Shown here in pieces: positions 40,080 through 51,616 of a DNA stretch of 64,000 nt (within the stretch, counting starts at the first letter, position 1; each line of letters begins with the position of its first letter). Below the pieces are notes generated by a model, which worked only from the letters and a program-made list of their open reading frames with translations, was not told the DNA's origin and did no database searches. The stretch lies in NCBI RefSeq assembly GCF_910591885.1, contig NC_063275.1, forward strand, positions 13,938,501 to 14,002,500, read 5' to 3'. Source of the DNA: Bombus terrestris. Lineage: Eukaryota; Arthropoda; Insecta; Hymenoptera; Apidae. A program made the translations under genes and the position numbers.

Positions 40080-40980
40080 TGTCGACAACTTGGGCCAAAT
40101 GACGCTTCAGTGTTTGAGACGAGACGCACGAAACGTGCACCACTACGACGCGACGGACGGAACGAGATTCGTGCTCAGTGCAGAACGATCGGGAACGTGA
40201 GCTTTCACTTTCCTCGAGCGGCTTGCACAAGCGAGACACTACCGTGGTCAGGGCGCACGACATTTGGTACGAAAAACTCGTCGAACCATGAAGCGTCGGA
40301 TATTCAGACAACAACAATACCTAAAAGTTTCCCGTGTTTAAAAACCAGAGAAAAGGAAGAGGAAGAGTATGGAGAAGACGCTTTATTGATTAAGCTCAGG
40401 CAACCCCTCTTTTCTTACCTTTATAAAAAAAATATCTGCCGACGATAAACGACGACAGTGGCAATCCCCTACCAAGTATCCATATAGTTGTATCTGGCGC
40501 CATACATTTGCGAAGTCTCTGCAACTGCTAAGTCTGACACTATAAGCATGAGAGTCCTCGACTCTTTCAAAAAACGTATCCTCGTGTTGCACGTCACGAT
40601 AATCATGCAAAAGACATATATACGTGTCTTCACTGTTCAAATGATTACACTAGTACGTACGCTCGGAATTGTAAGCGAGCTCAAAGAGCCGCGGATTTAT
40701 TCTCGGTTGACGGTCATGAAAACAACCCCACAACACCCCGACGCACGACGCGTCCAGCGGACACTAAACAAAATGGCGCGTACCATCGTCCATGGCTTCG
40801 ACACCAGAGTGCGCCTGCTTTCTGTGGGAGTGTGTAAAGACGATGGGTTCTGTATCTAGTAGAGGGAGACAAAGTACTGAACAGGTCTGTCTATTCAAAC
40901 CACGCCTCTTGGTATGCGAGTCGCGCACACGAATACTACTACGTGCTGTGTTCTATGTATCCGTGCGCAGGTTTACAGGG
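40080..40980. promoter_or_regulatory. CpG-rich block, probable wallenda promoter/5' exon region
   Basis: CpG dinucleotides are frequent from about 40080 to 40380 and again from 40640 to 40980, unlike the AT-rich flanks. Insect genomes of this base composition often show CpG enrichment around germline-active promoters. The nearest 5' end is that of wallenda (minus strand). The open frames here overlap on both strands and look non-coding. Confidence 0.4.
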
Positions 40981-41210
40981 AAGCATGTATACTTTCGAAG
41001 AATCCTGTTAATTTGTTGATATCTTAAAATATGTTGATAAGATGATATTTTGATATTCCATTTGTTATAGTAGCTTCAATGATCTTGTTAATAAATGTCG
41101 CACAATTAAAAGTATAAGGGTATAGAGCAGATATTGATATATTATTTAGAAATAACCTTACAATTAATAATATACTTTTTGAAGAGGCAACTATGCGGCC
41201 CTGTATATGT

Positions 41211-41226
41211 TAGATGGCGCCACTAC
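41211..41226. promoter_or_regulatory. CTCF/insulator-like motif
   Basis: TAGATGGCGCCACTAC contains AGATGGCGCC, similar to the insect CTCF core (AGRTGGCGC). It sits between two minus-strand genes with different expected expression. This is a motif match by eye only. Confidence 0.3.
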
Positions 41227-42590
41227 TGTACACGCTACTTCCTTCAACCCCACATTATGAAAAATCGCTAACTTAAAGCTTTGGAACATTATCTTCTTGA
41301 TTTTATGAAAAAAGAAGAATAGATAAATTCCATGTTGATTACATATGCCTCAAGATTTATGTAATTAATTCATTTTCAAAAATCTTGTTTTTTTTATGGC
41401 AATACATACATACTATCGCCAGATTTAAAAGATTAGTAGTGGGGTATACTTAATCTTAAAGGTGCTCAATAGTTAGGATATGCAGTGGGGGCGATGAAGG
41501 GGCAGCAAACGAGTTTCTGACAATCGTAGCTGTACCTGTAACGCTTGACTGATGCTAGAGAACGGTGTGGATAGTGCATCTGTCGTTGTTTATATAGTAT
41601 TCCCCACGCTATAAGTTCTTTTCCTTTTTTCTACCTTTACATAACGCATCTAAAACTAAGACCTTGAAATATCTTAGGCAACTATAACAGATCATTTTAT
41701 TTAGAAATTTCAAAATGTCCTATATTGATATAATTATAAAAAATACTTAAATTTGATTGCTCCCAATAATATGTAACATCATTTATATATGTAAAATATT
41801 TAAATCTTAAAATAATCTGTAAGCGTTAAATAATCCAATATATTAGTTATTAAATTTTCATTTAATATATACTTAAATATCGATAATCATGTTTTAAAAA
41901 TTATATTACACAATATTCTCAAAGTTTAATTATAATTAAAGTTAATCAAATAAAGTTCAAAGTTTCATTATATTTTAACAGTAATGCTGTACCATATAAT
42001 ACCGTTCTCGATAAATTTATTCTTTCGATTCTCCCTGGATGAACAGAAGAGGGGAAATAGATGACTACGGTTCTTGGAAATATTTTCGTTATTTCTTGGA
42101 AATGGTCAGAACTTTTTCGTTCTGCATCATTTGGATTCAGCCGCCCCTTCGCACAAGCGCAGAATATACCTTCCTACTTATTCCTAACTCCCACATTATA
42201 AAAGGGATGTATAGTACAAAGATGCTCATTTTCTCATTTACTTTCTCCCACTCTCTCCAAGTTAAATTGAAAACCATTCTCGGTTTGTTAAATACGTCTT
42301 GTCTTCTCTATGTTAAATTTCTTTTTATCTTTTTTTACTACATTTCTTGTTTTGTCTTTGTCATCGTTGCATTTTAGACGTAGACATCTATTATACCTAC
42401 ATAATATGCAATATACAACGTCGCAAGTTGGTCGATTTTCTTGTGACGTCATAGTTACCCTTTCATACGTGTTTTTGACTCCTACGTATACAATATTTGA
42501 ATTCGTCACAAAAAATAGCTTGTTTTTGTGGTACAAATAAAAATTTATATACACAAAGAATGTTGTAAAAAGTTTATAATTAACTTTTTA

Positions 42591-42596
42591 TTTATT
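42591..42596 (-). terminator. Candidate poly(A) signal of delta-tubulin
   Basis: TTTATT reads AATAAA on the minus strand, 33 bases past the delta-tubulin stop. Confidence 0.5.
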
Positions 42597-42628
42597 ACAT
42601 TTCAATTATGAAAACTAATTATGATTTA

Positions 42629-43969
42629 TTATTGCTTTGCATGAGGAACCAATTCTTTATAATCTTTTACAACATTTTCAAGCACTGCGAATGCTTGTAA
42701 AAAATCATCTTCTTCTAAACCAAATTGTTTATATTGATGTAAAAATGCAGAATGAACATAAGATTTCCAAGCTTTGTTTAAAAGTACATCCAAAGAATAA
42801 GAAATTTGGGAATTATTGGTTATCAATGCAAGAAATTTATCATGGTTTAAGAATTTTCGGTTTTGATGCAAATGAGTGAACCAATTGATTGTATTCCAGT
42901 CTGCATATAAATGTTTTTCTTTAAATATGTCTGTTACTATAGGATCTTGTTCTGATGCTATTCCACGAGTTATCAAAATGTTTGATATTGAGCAAGCATA
43001 TGTGTGATGTATGGTGTTGCTCAATGAATTAGATGGTATTTTTAATTCAACATTAGTTAATTGTGAATTGAAGTTTGATATTCTAAGCGTTTGCTTTAAA
43101 TGATGTATATATGAATTCCAATTATACACAGGTTCATAGTTTGCGAATGTTGCAGGTATATGTGGGCTACTCTTGATTGTTGCTATTTTATATGAAGGGT
43201 GACATGCTATCTGTGATAATAATGAATTTATGTTATGGTTTATACAATCTACTGGTTGAAATACAGCTAGTAGCTTTTCTGAAATAACCTTATTCATATC
43301 TTGTAAATTTGTAGGTGATTTCTTCAATAAATTGGTACATATATTATATATCTGTTCATTCTCAATTAAAATATTGATATCACTTTCACTGTAAAGTTTT
43401 GCTAAAGTTAATAATGTATTATAGTTTTGTGTACATACTTCTCCAAATGAAAATGGTAATATTGTTGTGTTAACAATAGATTTTTTACCATATTCTTTAC
43501 GCAATAGTTTTGTAATATAACTTCCAATACCAGATCCTGTTCCACCTGCAGAACTTAATAACAAAAGAAATCCATCAAAATGATCTAACTTTTCAATTTC
43601 TTGTCTGACACAATTTAATATCACATTGCTTAATTCATATCCTTTTATCATATAACCAAACGCCCAATTATTTGCACAACCTCCTCCAGCTTGACAAATT
43701 ACATTCTTTGTTGGATATGTCCATGAATTACTTTTATCGTTGTAAATCTTACTTATTACCTTTTGCTCAGTATCAACAAGAACTGCTCTTGCCAAACGTT
43801 CATTACTTTTAGATATACCATTAAACCATTTATTAAATGTGTCTTCTGAATATTGATAATTAGCCTTATATGATACACCTGTATTTGCACATTCCAAATC
43901 AGATGATACTTCTGAGAATAATTTATGTCCTAGTTGATTTCCACATTGCCCAAATTGTATGGTAAACAT
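42629..43969 (-). CDS. TUBD1: Tubulin delta chain
   Basis: Delta-tubulin is a non-canonical tubulin needed for stable triplet microtubules in centrioles and basal bodies. A single uninterrupted ORF encodes 446 aa (human TUBD1 453). N-terminal FTIQFGQCGNQLG (residues 2-14), RAVLVDTEQKVI (61-72), NNWAFGY (100-106) and the GTP-binding signature AGGTGSG (141-147) are present; the A in place of the alpha/beta G is typical of delta-tubulin. The C-terminus (LDVLLNKAW, HQYKQFGLEEDDFLQAF) matches human delta-tubulin rather than alpha, beta, gamma or epsilon. Misato, another tubulin-like family, was considered and rejected on these motifs and on length. The start is fixed by the conserved N-terminus. 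The gene has no introns, unlike vertebrate TUBD1. Confidence 0.93.
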   Translation of the reverse strand: MFTIQFGQCGNQLGHKLFSEVSSDLECANTGVSYKANYQYSEDTFNKWFNGISKSNERLARAVLVDTEQKVISKIYNDKSNSWTYPTKNVICQAGGGCANNWAFGYMIKGYELSNVILNCVRQEIEKLDHFDGFLLLLSSAGGTGSGIGSYITKLLRKEYGKKSIVNTTILPFSFGEVCTQNYNTLLTLAKLYSESDINILIENEQIYNICTNLLKKSPTNLQDMNKVISEKLLAVFQPVDCINHNINSLLSQIACHPSYKIATIKSSPHIPATFANYEPVYNWNSYIHHLKQTLRISNFNSQLTNVELKIPSNSLSNTIHHTYACSISNILITRGIASEQDPIVTDIFKEKHLYADWNTINWFTHLHQNRKFLNHDKFLALITNNSQISYSLDVLLNKAWKSYVHSAFLHQYKQFGLEEDDFLQAFAVLENVVKDYKELVPHAKQ

Positions 43970-45999
43970 TATTAAAATATATCATTTACACAAGTTACAA
44001 AAGTAGTTCATTATATTATCAAAACAGGAAAATACATCTTGCTTGTTACATTCGACTAAAGCGTATCTAATACACGAAAATAGATATAAATGTGACTTGA
44101 TTGAAATGATTTGTATTTAAAGATATAAGATACAAACAGTCATAAAGAAAAGTAAATTAGGTATTAATATTTATACAAAGTATAACATTTTTTTATCAAG
44201 AAAATATGTACTTGTTAAGAAAAAGATTCATTTCGAATGGTTACATAAGTTATTTTGAAGGTTCATTGACAAAAAAACAAATTTAAGTTGGATTATAAGT
44301 AGGACTGCTACATGATCAGTCAAAGGTAATATTTGTAAATAGTTTAATAATTCACCGCGAGATCACGCAATCATAACGCGCGATGGAATTGTTAAAAATA
44401 GCAATAATGGTTTGTAAATTATTGATTGTAATGTCTTTAAAAATATTATATTTTATTTTATTTATTATATTTATTTATTATATTTTATTTATTATTTTTC
44501 TCTTATTTGCAAATTTACCTCTCGCACTTTCGCCATCTTCATTCATCTTTTTCATTTATATCATATGCATTCTGTCTACGGACTATAAATATTGTATTAT
44601 ATTTAAGGGTATATATATTATTATATTATATAGAACATTTTTGTACATTAGTACAAGATATATTCGAAAATATCTGCATACGATATAAAAATAAATTACT
44701 GAAAATTTTCATTGTATATAAATAAATTAATATCTTCGTAGTTCAAAATATATTACGTGTATATGAGAATAAATAAGCATACAATAAATGTCATTAAATA
44801 TTATTTAAGCCATATTTTATATAAAGACGCTGTTGAAAAGTATACGACCAATATTATAATTACTAGGTGTAATGTATTATTTCTAAAGACGAACATGTGT
44901 CACTAGTGATTCTCTTGAATATTAGTTATTTTTATTAAAGATGAATTCTTTTTTTTATAATATACGGTTATCGCAAATGCTCCAAGAATATGCTATTCAA
45001 ATCAACTTCACAAAGAAATCAATAATGATTACTCTGCTTGTATAAAATAATTAAATCTTTTTAACAAAATTATAGAAGATGTTTTTAATGTATTTAACGT
45101 GATTAATGTTTTGATATCAACGTAAGGTAAAGTTTAACATTAACGAAAACCAGTAATGTAGATGTCTTTAACGGAAGAAAGATTTACAGTAAAACGTTAT
45201 GTAACTAAATTTAGTTTGTCTTACGTGTCTTAAACATTTTGTTTTAGTTATTTAATACCTTGAACTAATAATAAGATTATACATATATATATTTAAATTT
45301 TATGTATAATGAAAGATTCTTTGAAACATGCAAACATATTGCATATTTCGGCAGATAATCTTCAAAACATGAGTGTTTTTTATCAACTGCTATGCTACAT
45401 ATGTATACATGTATAATCGAAGCGTTAACTACTTAGATAACACGAGACCTAAATGTCAAATAAGAAAAAACATAAAAGTTATGTAGGAAATTATTATAAC
45501 AAATTGCGTGTAATATTATAATATGAACTTGTGTGTTAATTCATAAAAAAATAAACAAGTACAATCTAAAAGTAGGTATGTAATAATCTATACTACTCTG
45601 ATTTCAAGCATCATTATTATGCAAACAAAATGTGAAATGGGAAAACGCAGTGGGATAAGTTCATTGCTATTATCATATCGTATCTAACTTTACAAAAATA
45701 AATATTGCTAGCAACAAGTTGCATGGTTGAACTCTGGATTTCAGTGATTACAATTCGACGAGATGTAAGACTAGAATTTCCAGTTGTACACGACGAAAAA
45801 AAAAGACGGAGAGAGGGATTGCAAACAATTTTGCGGTTTGGTCGACAAATCATCGACAGTTCGTCATGACGACAAATCACGGATAGATAATACCGACGCT
45901 GGACAATCCTATTTAATCAGCTTGCTTTAGTTTTCATTGATTGAGACCTCGTGTCTTATCGTAAAGAGATTCGTGAAACGGTAAAAGTGCTGCTTAACT
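43970..45999. other. AT-rich interval upstream of delta-tubulin and of the PGRP promoter
   Basis: About 2 kb with the delta-tubulin promoter at its left end. The segment 44440-44500 is a TTTATT-type low-complexity run. No gene or RNA was recognised; the open frame at 44383-44688 is composed almost only of Ile/Leu/Phe/Tyr codons from that low-complexity DNA. Confidence 0.45.
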
Positions 46000-46669
46000 G
46001 ATAATGATGAATTGGGCGTGAACATTTCACCAGCTTCTTTTTAAATCTTCCTTTAGCTTCATTTTAATGTACGCCAGTGACGTATCGAAGATTTCCTTCT
46101 CCAACCGTGTGTGCTAACGACTGTCACGTCCTTCGTGAAACTCGTTGAACGTCACAAAGCAGTGACGTAGAGTTGTGAAACGACGTGAGACGAAGCGAAG
46201 ACGGTGAACGAAGCGATAGGATGTTAATATTAGTCGAATCGTTTACGAATTTCGACGCGTCGGATTACGTCTAATTTTTTTTTATGTGACATACATTTTT
46301 ACGGGGTGTGAAAACACGAGTTTATCTGTGTCGAAGTTCCAGCTGCGACCTTCGAAGGCGCGTGGTATCACCGGCAATAGTGTCCGACAATACAGAATCA
46401 TTATAAGATTAACATTTACTTTATGAACGTGTTTTCATAATTATATCAATTTTATATATATATGTATCGCATATGTAAATGTACAGTGAGTGGCATGCAT
46501 AAAGTATTTGGAAACCGTACAATTTTTGAGAGCTCCGTTCATCGATATCTTCCTCTCGAACAGCGTCGATGAAAACTCAACTATAAAGACGCCATGTTAG
46601 AAGCTGATAATAATAATTAGAGGCGCGGACAAAGTGACTGTGGTCGATGGAAACGATGATCTGTGCGAG
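46000..46669 (+). promoter_or_regulatory. Promoter and 5' non-coding exon of the PGRP gene
   Basis: The sequence becomes CpG-rich at about 46070-46270 and again at 46320-46380. A donor (GCGAG|GTAATT) ends a putative leader exon at 46669. The matching acceptor TTCTGCAG is at 47810-47817, giving a leader intron of about 1.15 kb. The leader carries an ATG at 46647-46649 that is out of frame with the receptor (see findings). The transcription start is not identified. Confidence 0.5.
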
Positions 46670-47210
46670 GTAATTCCATTATGATTCACTTGATACATAC
46701 TTGAAACTAAAATTACTTTAATCATTCTTCGTCATTGTTAACCTTCCTGCATAATTATTATTGTTATTATAAAACTTCTTGTCATTTTCTGTATCTTTCT
46801 TATTATAATTTTCCTTGTAAGTGTTTTCCCTTTGACATCTTCCGATTCTTTAGCTTTGCTATGTTTAGTATTTTATGATTGCGTAAATTTTATAGTATAC
46901 ATTGATCTTCGCCCCATTAGTGCGATTAACGCCACTCCAAATACATATTACGATAAGCCATTACTAGCTAGTCATAACTAACTGAAAAATTGAAAAATTA
47001 GAATAATAACATAATTTGTTCGTTTTATTATTAAATTTGTTCAATAAATGGAAAAGAATGGAGCAAATGTAAATATAAATATTTCAAGTTATTCGGTACC
47101 TCAAAAATGACTTTGATTATCTAAATTGTAGGCCATTATGATTGATCATAGATTAGTAACTTTCTAAATACGTATTCATTCTACAAGTGAGTAACGATAA
47201 TATTTACTTA

Positions 47211-47276
47211 TATCTTGTCTTAGGAATATCTTGTCTTGTCTTATGAATACCTTGTCTTATGAATGTCTTAGGAATA
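47211..47276. repeat. Short imperfect tandem repeat in the PGRP leader intron
   Basis: Four degenerate copies of a 16-base unit built on CTTGTCTTAKGAATA occur in 66 bases. It is probably replication slippage. Confidence 0.75.
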
Positions 47277-47826
47277 GAAATGTGTTAGGAAAACACAGGA
47301 TATAATATCCTACAATAGATTTTATGAAAGATTATCCAGTCATTTACAGCATACATGTATTGTTTGTCAAATGATATTGTCTAATGTTCTGGAATTTACA
47401 AGTGTAGATCGGTCAGAATGTATGTATATGATTATATGCAACTTAGCGTATTTATTGTTACTGAGATATATTGGTCGAAATATAAGACTGAATAAAATCT
47501 CAGTGTAAACGTGAATTATTAAATTCTATTACATACATATCTTTATCGCTAATCTTTTTTATTATTCTTATTTCATTTTCAAACTCAAATTCTTTATTAA
47601 TCACATTGTATGAACTTATCATCTATCGGACGTGTTCTCCATTCATGCTATACTACTTGGTTGAAGATTCCTCATTAAGAAAATAGTTTCATTTGTATAT
47701 TTAAACAACTTACATTCATAGTTACAATAACGCAATTAAAATGTATGATAAGCAATTACATTTTTTCGTCAGCATACAAATTTTGTAACGTGTTAAACGG
47801 ACTTTTTCTTTCTGCAGTGTGTTGGT

Positions 47827-50437
47827 ATGGTGACATTGGTGCAACAGCATCGACAAACGGACGAAAATCAATATCTAAAAGATTCAAATCAAATAAGCAA
47901 CGCCTCCATTGAAAATCGCGATAACGAAAATTGTGGAGGTGAGGTAGTGCATTCTTCTGTTGATACTGTGGTTAGCGTCACCGGAAATGGCAGTCTTGCC
48001 AGTTCCTCTACGCAGTGCAGTAACATAGAAGATGACAGTGAGGATGATGAAACGGATATCGATGAAGGAGATTGGGTACCAGAATTACCCGTGCCGGTGG
48101 TGTTTAAGCAACATCAAGAAGTGACCACCGTCGATGGGAATGTGGTGCTTCCAAATGCAGATGTCTCGAATTTTGGTGATGTGCGCGTGAAGAATTCGAG
48201 TAACGTGCATCTTGGTAACAAAACCTTCTATAAAGGTCCAGTAACAATAAAGCAGTTCGTTTACACGAACCCGACTTCGATACAGGAACCCAATACGGCG
48301 AAGAGCGATAATGTTCAAGCATCAAATGCAAATACCTCCAATTTTTCGGCTACCAAAGGAGCTTCGACTGCGATCTTATCACAAAATCCTGATCTCCATA
48401 ACGGTAATTTTTTTTAGTAGTCTGCCCTCGATAAGGTACTGTGCGTGTTTAGGTTTCTGTGGATGTTTTTATGGAAATCTGTAAAAATGATCGTAACAGA
48501 AATAGAATCCATTAGGTTTAGCTACATATAAGTTTCATTGGCTAGCTATTGAATCTAAATCTTCTCCATTTTTTACGGTGGATTAATTTTGAATGCACTG
48601 AGCCTAAATGCAGACTAGCCACTTTTGTCTCCGCGATATTGTTGCAATCATATGCCTTTCTTTGTTTCCTTAACTAAGAACAACGGAGACAGACATATGA
48701 CCGCAGCAATATTGCGCAGATGAAAGTCGCTCGTTTGCATTGTGTTTGATACCGTGATTGTCTTCATTTTCTGGAAACTATTTATAGATAGTTGACTATT
48801 TGAAATAGCCTTATTTTAAATATAACTGAATGATACCAAAATAAAAGCTGCTGTCTATTGTATTTTACCTTATACTAAACACCTTTTTAATGTTTTCTTC
48901 ACAAATGTTGGATTGATTAACTTTTTATGCGTAAATAAAATTTCTTTTATCGTAAATGCGTAGACCTCTTGTCGTTAATGATGCAATTTTATCATTGCAC
49001 AGTTATTAAGTGGGAATGATACAAACGACAGGAAATAATGATATTTTAAAATCTGTGTTAGGAAATTGATAAAATACGGGGGAATTCCAAGAATTAGCAG
49101 AGACAGCTACGAACGATTTCGCAGACTATATTTTTTCTACACAGTATATAGGTCCTTCGATCTAGTTCCATCTCTGTACTTTGGGTTTAAAATCCTATCG
49201 TTCCTGTCATTACGCTAACAAAATAATGAATAAACCGAAGTCGTATATTTGTTTTTATGTCAGAATAAAAAGGTATGTGCAACTTATAATAGATACAATC
49301 TTAATTGATGTTAATATATATAATATGCAATTTTTAATTCGCACGGTATTTGCATTTTTATATTCTTATTTTATTTAAAAATATGTTTATTCTGACATAG
49401 ATTGACCGGGAACAGTGAGTGCTATGAAATTAGAACAAAAAACGCTGGTGACAGATGTAAGAAATTTTTAAGAAAGGATTAAAGCATATAAAATAAATAT
49501 TATAAAAATCATCTGTATATTATTAAAATCATAAATATATTAGTAATAATATTAGTAATATAATGACTTTTTTCGTCTAATAATACTTTTATTTTATTTT
49601 AGTAACAAAATGGTTGTGGACCTGGCGATGCGCAGCGTTTTTGTGTTTACTAGCTTTGCTTCTTATAATTGTCGTTGTCATTGCGAATGTATACCTCACG
49701 CGCAATTCTACTACTACAACATCTGTAGTTTTTCCGCAAATTCCAGATTCTGGACTCGGAGGTAATATTCATAACTTTCTTAATCATTATATTTCGTTAA
49801 TTTTTGTTATATTTGTCGATCAATTTGTAATTTAACGATAATTGAAAATGTCTGAGGAATGAATATATCTGTTGCTTGTAAACGAGTGGTTTGTAACTAA
49901 ATTATTGATTAAATTACAGATAAAGTAAAAAATGTTCGTTTCATTGAACGAAATGAATGGGGTGCTCAGCCACCTACGACAGATTTAACAAAGATGAAAC
50001 TTCCGGTACCGTACGTGATTATTAGTCATACGGTAACTGAATTTTGTAGGACACAAGCGGAATGTACATTTCACGTTCGATATATACAAACATTTCACAT
50101 AGAATCTAGACAATGGTCGGATATCGCTTATAACTTTCTTGTTGGTGGCGATGGATACGTATACGTTGGTCGCAGTTGGGATTTTATAGGCGCTCATTCC
50201 TTTGGATTCAATAATATTAGCATAGGTATTTCTTTTATCGGAACATTCAACACCGTAATACCACCTAAAAGTCAACTGTACGCTGCGCAACAACTTATCG
50301 AATTGGGCATTAAAAATGGTAAAATTGCGCCAGATTATAAATTATTAGGACACCGACAAGTCTCTCGGACTTTAAGTCCAGGAGATGCATTATACAGTGT
50401 CATCCAAACTTGGCCCCATTGGTCACCATCGCCATAA
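47827..50437 (+). CDS. PGRP-LC: Transmembrane peptidoglycan recognition protein, PGRP-LC/LE type
   Basis: A putative receptor upstream of the Imd/NF-kB pathway. Coding exons 47827-48403, 49603-49761 and 49920-50437 give 417 aa. The cytosolic part (1-195) is Ser/Asp-rich and includes, at about 116-140, a segment (SNVHLGNKTFYKGPVTIKQF) like the cryptic RHIM-type motif of PGRP-LC/LE. One membrane segment spans about 202-224 (CLLALLLIIVVVIANVYL) with no cleavable signal, so it is type II. The PGRP/amidase-2 fold runs 250-413 (RNEWGAQPP, ISHTVTEFC, QWSDIAYNFLVGGDGYVY). His282, Tyr316 and His390 are present but the zinc-ligand Cys is Ser398 (TLSPGD), so it should bind but not cleave peptidoglycan. 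Cys288-Cys294 is the conserved disulfide. Arg330 in VGRSW is consistent with DAP-type binding. The exact LC versus LE orthology is inferred. Confidence 0.9.
48607..48741 (+). ncRNA. Putative microRNA-like hairpin in intron of the PGRP gene
   Basis: Bases 48607-48672 and 48675-48741 form an imperfect inverted repeat over about 65 positions. Paired blocks include AATGCA, ACTTT, ATATTG and TCATATG with their complements. Many differences between the arms are transitions that keep G-U pairs in RNA, which suggests selection on RNA folding rather than on DNA. Loop and arm sizes fit an insect pre-miRNA within a larger stem. I do not recognise the mature sequence. A decayed foldback transposon is the main alternative. 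Confidence 0.4.
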
Positions 50438-50688
50438 AAAATCTTTCTTTTTGTACAATAAGATATATCAGTGATATTTCAAATGTATTCAATTATATAT
50501 TCTTATTGCCCGAAATACAGATGGACATTTGTATAGATTTCGAACAATTAAATTCTGTTTGTATTTATGTCTTCATGTAGCAATTTAGTACGTACGTTAC
50601 TTTATTGATAAAATTTGATCTATGACATTTTATATAAATTTATTGTAAATTAATCTGCAGATATTTAAATATATCTCATAAAATGTTA

Positions 50689-50694
50689 AATAAA
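50689..50694 (+). terminator. Candidate poly(A) signal of the PGRP gene
   Basis: AATAAA lies about 250 bases after the stop codon. Confidence 0.5.
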
Positions 50695-51616
50695 GTATGA
50701 AACTATAAAGGTGATATAAGGATCTTTTTCGATTAGAATAAGATATTTAAGAAACGTCATATTTTTCACTGTTAATGGTGATATCCGTATAATTTTTTAT
50801 GCAGATTATTGCAAATGTATTACAGAAAACAATAAATAAATAGTAATACATACTGTAAGAACAAGGAATTTGCGTAAAAAGATACAAAAGAAATAATAGT
50901 ACCAAGTTTTTTGTTTCAAATACTAAATTTTTGGAGGGATTTATTCTACAATTCATTACTACATTAAATAAATAATACAAGATAGATTGTACCGCCAAAA
51001 ACTAAGATAGCAATTAAATTTTAATTCTTTACTGTCAGAGGGCGTTAGAATCGTCTTCGGCGTAAATCGTGAAGTCTTATTTACAATTTTGATGTGTTTT
51101 AAATGAGAAAGTTTGCGGAACGCGAAAAGGATACAGATGCTTATGAAATGATTGATTATGGAACGCATATTATTTAAGGCAACTGTTACTAACAGTAACA
51201 GCATCCTTAAAGGAAGTAAATGTACAGAGCTCTCAGGGATTGAACATTTTTATACATGTTTATAATTTTTCCATTTATATATCAATATAATGTTGTTAAA
51301 AATGCAAACCGTGTACGATTTTATAGTTTCGAAGATAGCCATTTTGGCGGGTGACGTGTTTGCATGCCGAGTATTGACAGCCATAACATAAATGATCGAC
51401 GTTGCATGTAATATGGCGATAATTGCTTTTCCGATGTAGAAGAAATAAAGAACATGGTAATTCGTGGCTGAGTTAAGAAAGGATTGGTAGATTTTTTCAC
51501 AATGGTGAGAAACAACGATGAATTTGAGATTGGTGGAAAGTAAACAGAAGAAAGGCCGCGTATAATTTTCAGCCATGGTGGGGGGGGCAATGCACCATGG
51601 GAACAATTTGCGACAG

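Larger units (their letters stand above)
40981..42628. other. Interval between wallenda upstream region and delta-tubulin
   Basis: AT-rich with two less AT-rich patches (about 41195-41250 and 41490-41600). It contains a CTCF-like motif at 41211-41226 and the delta-tubulin poly(A) signal. No gene was recognised; the open frames at 42039-42377 and 42288-42554 lie in opposite orientations over the same AT-rich sequence. Confidence 0.4.

Noticed and set aside
40024..41019. Several 75-123-codon open frames in the CpG-rich block
   Set aside because: They overlap each other on both strands, have random composition, and match no family; better explained as promoter/leader DNA.
42629..43969. Misato-like (MSTO1) tubulin-related protein
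   Set aside because: MSTO1 is about 570 residues and has a different C-terminal domain. The AGGTGSG motif, 446-residue length and HQYKQFGLEEDDF ending fit delta-tubulin.
44383..44725. Open frames upstream of the PGRP gene
   Set aside because: Translations are almost entirely Ile/Leu/Phe/Tyr from TTTATT repeats; low-complexity artefact.
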